Shown in pieces: positions 62,880-64,000 of a stretch of DNA of 64,000 bases (within the stretch, counting starts at the first letter, position 1; every line of letters begins with the position of its first letter). Source of the DNA: Brevibacterium antiquum (GTDB lineage: Bacteria > Actinomycetota > Actinomycetes > Actinomycetales > Brevibacteriaceae); the NCBI RefSeq assembly GCF_016107655.1, contig NZ_JABASX010000001.1, positions 248,001-312,000 on the forward strand. The letters run 5' to 3'. The notes beneath the pieces are model-generated. The model saw nothing but the letters and a program-made list of their open reading frames with translations. It did no database searches and had not been told where the DNA came from. The position numbers and the translations under genes are program-made.

Positions 62880-64000
62880 GAGATCTCGCTTTCGATGAGA
62901 GTGAGCAGATGGACGATGTTCGCCAGATCTGAGTCGGTGCGGGGCACCGCGGAGGAGAAGACCGATTCGACCTGGGCCGGGTCGCGGCCGGTCGCGTTGA
63001 CGATTCCGGCGATGATGTCGTGGCGGCCGGCCTCAGGACCCAAAGCCAACCGTTTCGCGATGCGCAGAAGGGCACCCGTGCGCAGAGTGTGCAGAGCCCC
63101 GGTCCGGTCATGGCTGCGAGCGGCCAGAGCAGCCCGCCCGTGCACCGTCTCCACCGCGGGAACGATGACCGGGAGGCGTTCGACGGCCAGAGGGCCGAAC
63201 CTGCGGCCGAGGATGAGCAACAGGATCAGCACGCACGGAGCCAGCCACAGAGCCCCGGCGATGAACCAGCTGGGCACATAGTCCAGAGTCGACGGAGCCG
63301 ACTCGGACTCACCGGATTCGGTGGGGTAGTAGACGACAAGATGGTCGGTCTGTGACAGCTGGGAGAGCACCAGCGAGGCATGGCCCTCCTCATCGATGCC
63401 GGCATTGGTCACCCAGTCAGAATTGCCGAGCACGGTGACAGGGAAATCGCCCTTGCCTCCGCCGCCCTCATCGACGATGAGCTGTCCGTGAGCCGACCCG
63501 GGGGTGACCTCACCGCCGGCGATCTGAGTGACGCCGGGGCCGGCAAACGGATAGCAGGTGCTCAGCCCCTGAATACCCTTCCGTGCCTCGGCGTACTGCG
63601 CATCACCGGTCTCCACCGCACCGGCAGCCTGGGCGGCCGGGACCTCGCAGTCAGGCTGTGAGATCTCATCCGGTGTCGCCAGGGGGCTGAGGCTGTCATC
63701 GACCGTGATGCGGTCGGTGAAGTCCTGGACCGAGTAGCCGGGATCGATGAGGGTCAGCCGGTTGTCATTGGCGGCGAGTTGGGACCGGAAGCCGTCGATG
63801 TCGCCCTGCGAGAGCAGATCGGCCTTCGTTGGGATCAGGAGTGTCGTCCCGGGCTGGCCCGAGGCTTCATGGGCCGTGTCGAAATCCTCGGTGGTGGTGA
63901 CATCGGCCCCATGGTCGCGCAACGTCTCGACCATGGCCTTCGTGCCCTCGCGAGCCGTGGAGTCATAGTGCAGCGGTGCCTCGGAGTCACGATCGGACGT
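62876..64000 (-). CDS. DUF4350 domain membrane protein (5' end outside window)
   Basis: At least 374 residues, still open at the window edge. The frame reads through 64000 as APLHYDSTAREGTKAMVETL, the typical start of the DUF4350 domain, so the ATG at 63934 is internal. The N-terminal membrane helix must lie beyond the edge. One helix is visible about two thirds along (WFIAGALWLAPCVLILLLIL), followed by a cytoplasmic tail. It is the first visible gene of a DUF4350-MoxR-DUF58 operon. Confidence 0.88.

Overview
This is a high-GC actinobacterial chromosome segment with 49 genes I can support. The organism is probably one of the Micrococcales and most resembles Brevibacterium, but that genus call is from gene content only. 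Three things point to actinobacteria: a WhiB regulator, a biotin-dependent acyl-CoA carboxylase with an epsilon subunit, and the gene families DUF3499, DUF5719, DUF5998 and TIGR03089. I see no tRNA, rRNA, CRISPR array, insertion sequence or prophage.

Left third (1-21.2 kb): accessory metabolism and transport. It holds a TetR regulator, a DsbA/FrnE-type oxidoreductase, a radical SAM protein behind a LexA-like box, and a two-component flavin monooxygenase system (flavin reductase divergent from an MHS-type transporter and an NtaA-family monooxygenase). It also holds five MFS transporters, an AbiEi/DUF559-like protein, an NCS1 nucleobase or hydantoin transporter with an Asp/Glu/hydantoin racemase-family protein and a GntR regulator, a DUF885 protein, a nitrilase-family amidohydrolase, and a TetR-DHA2 drug-efflux pair.

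Middle (21.4-38.8 kb): core metabolism. Acyl-CoA carboxylase accD-accE is divergent from birA, and birA overlaps a class III adenylate cyclase. Then come a topoisomerase IV A subunit, a TetR gene with a long structured upstream region, a Pat-like GNAT/acyl-CoA-synthetase fusion, DUF5998, an alkaline-phosphatase-superfamily protein, a methyltransferase, purK-purE and an acyl-CoA dehydrogenase.

Right part (39.1-64 kb): cell envelope. It carries an LCP ligase, a very large secreted amidase with LGFP repeats and an NlpC/P60 domain, manA, and a probable cofE-TIGR03089-scoA-scoB operon. Next are WhiB2, a membrane glycosyltransferase, DUF5719, a zincin-like protein without its HExxH motif, DUF3499, phosphomannomutase and ahcY. 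The edge carries RDD, SpoIIM-like, DUF58, MoxR and DUF4350 genes. From memory, much of 21-58 kb matches the Rv3248c-Rv3281 neighbourhood of Mycobacterium tuberculosis (sahH, manA, manB, whiB2, fbiB, TIGR03089, fadE25, purE, purK, birA, accD5, accE5), rearranged and with insertions.

The most unexpected feature runs through the whole window. At about ten gene 3' ends there is a short exact or degenerate tandem duplication (units of 10-23 bp, each unrelated in sequence), often spanning the stop codon. Most other free 3' ends carry an ordinary hairpin instead.
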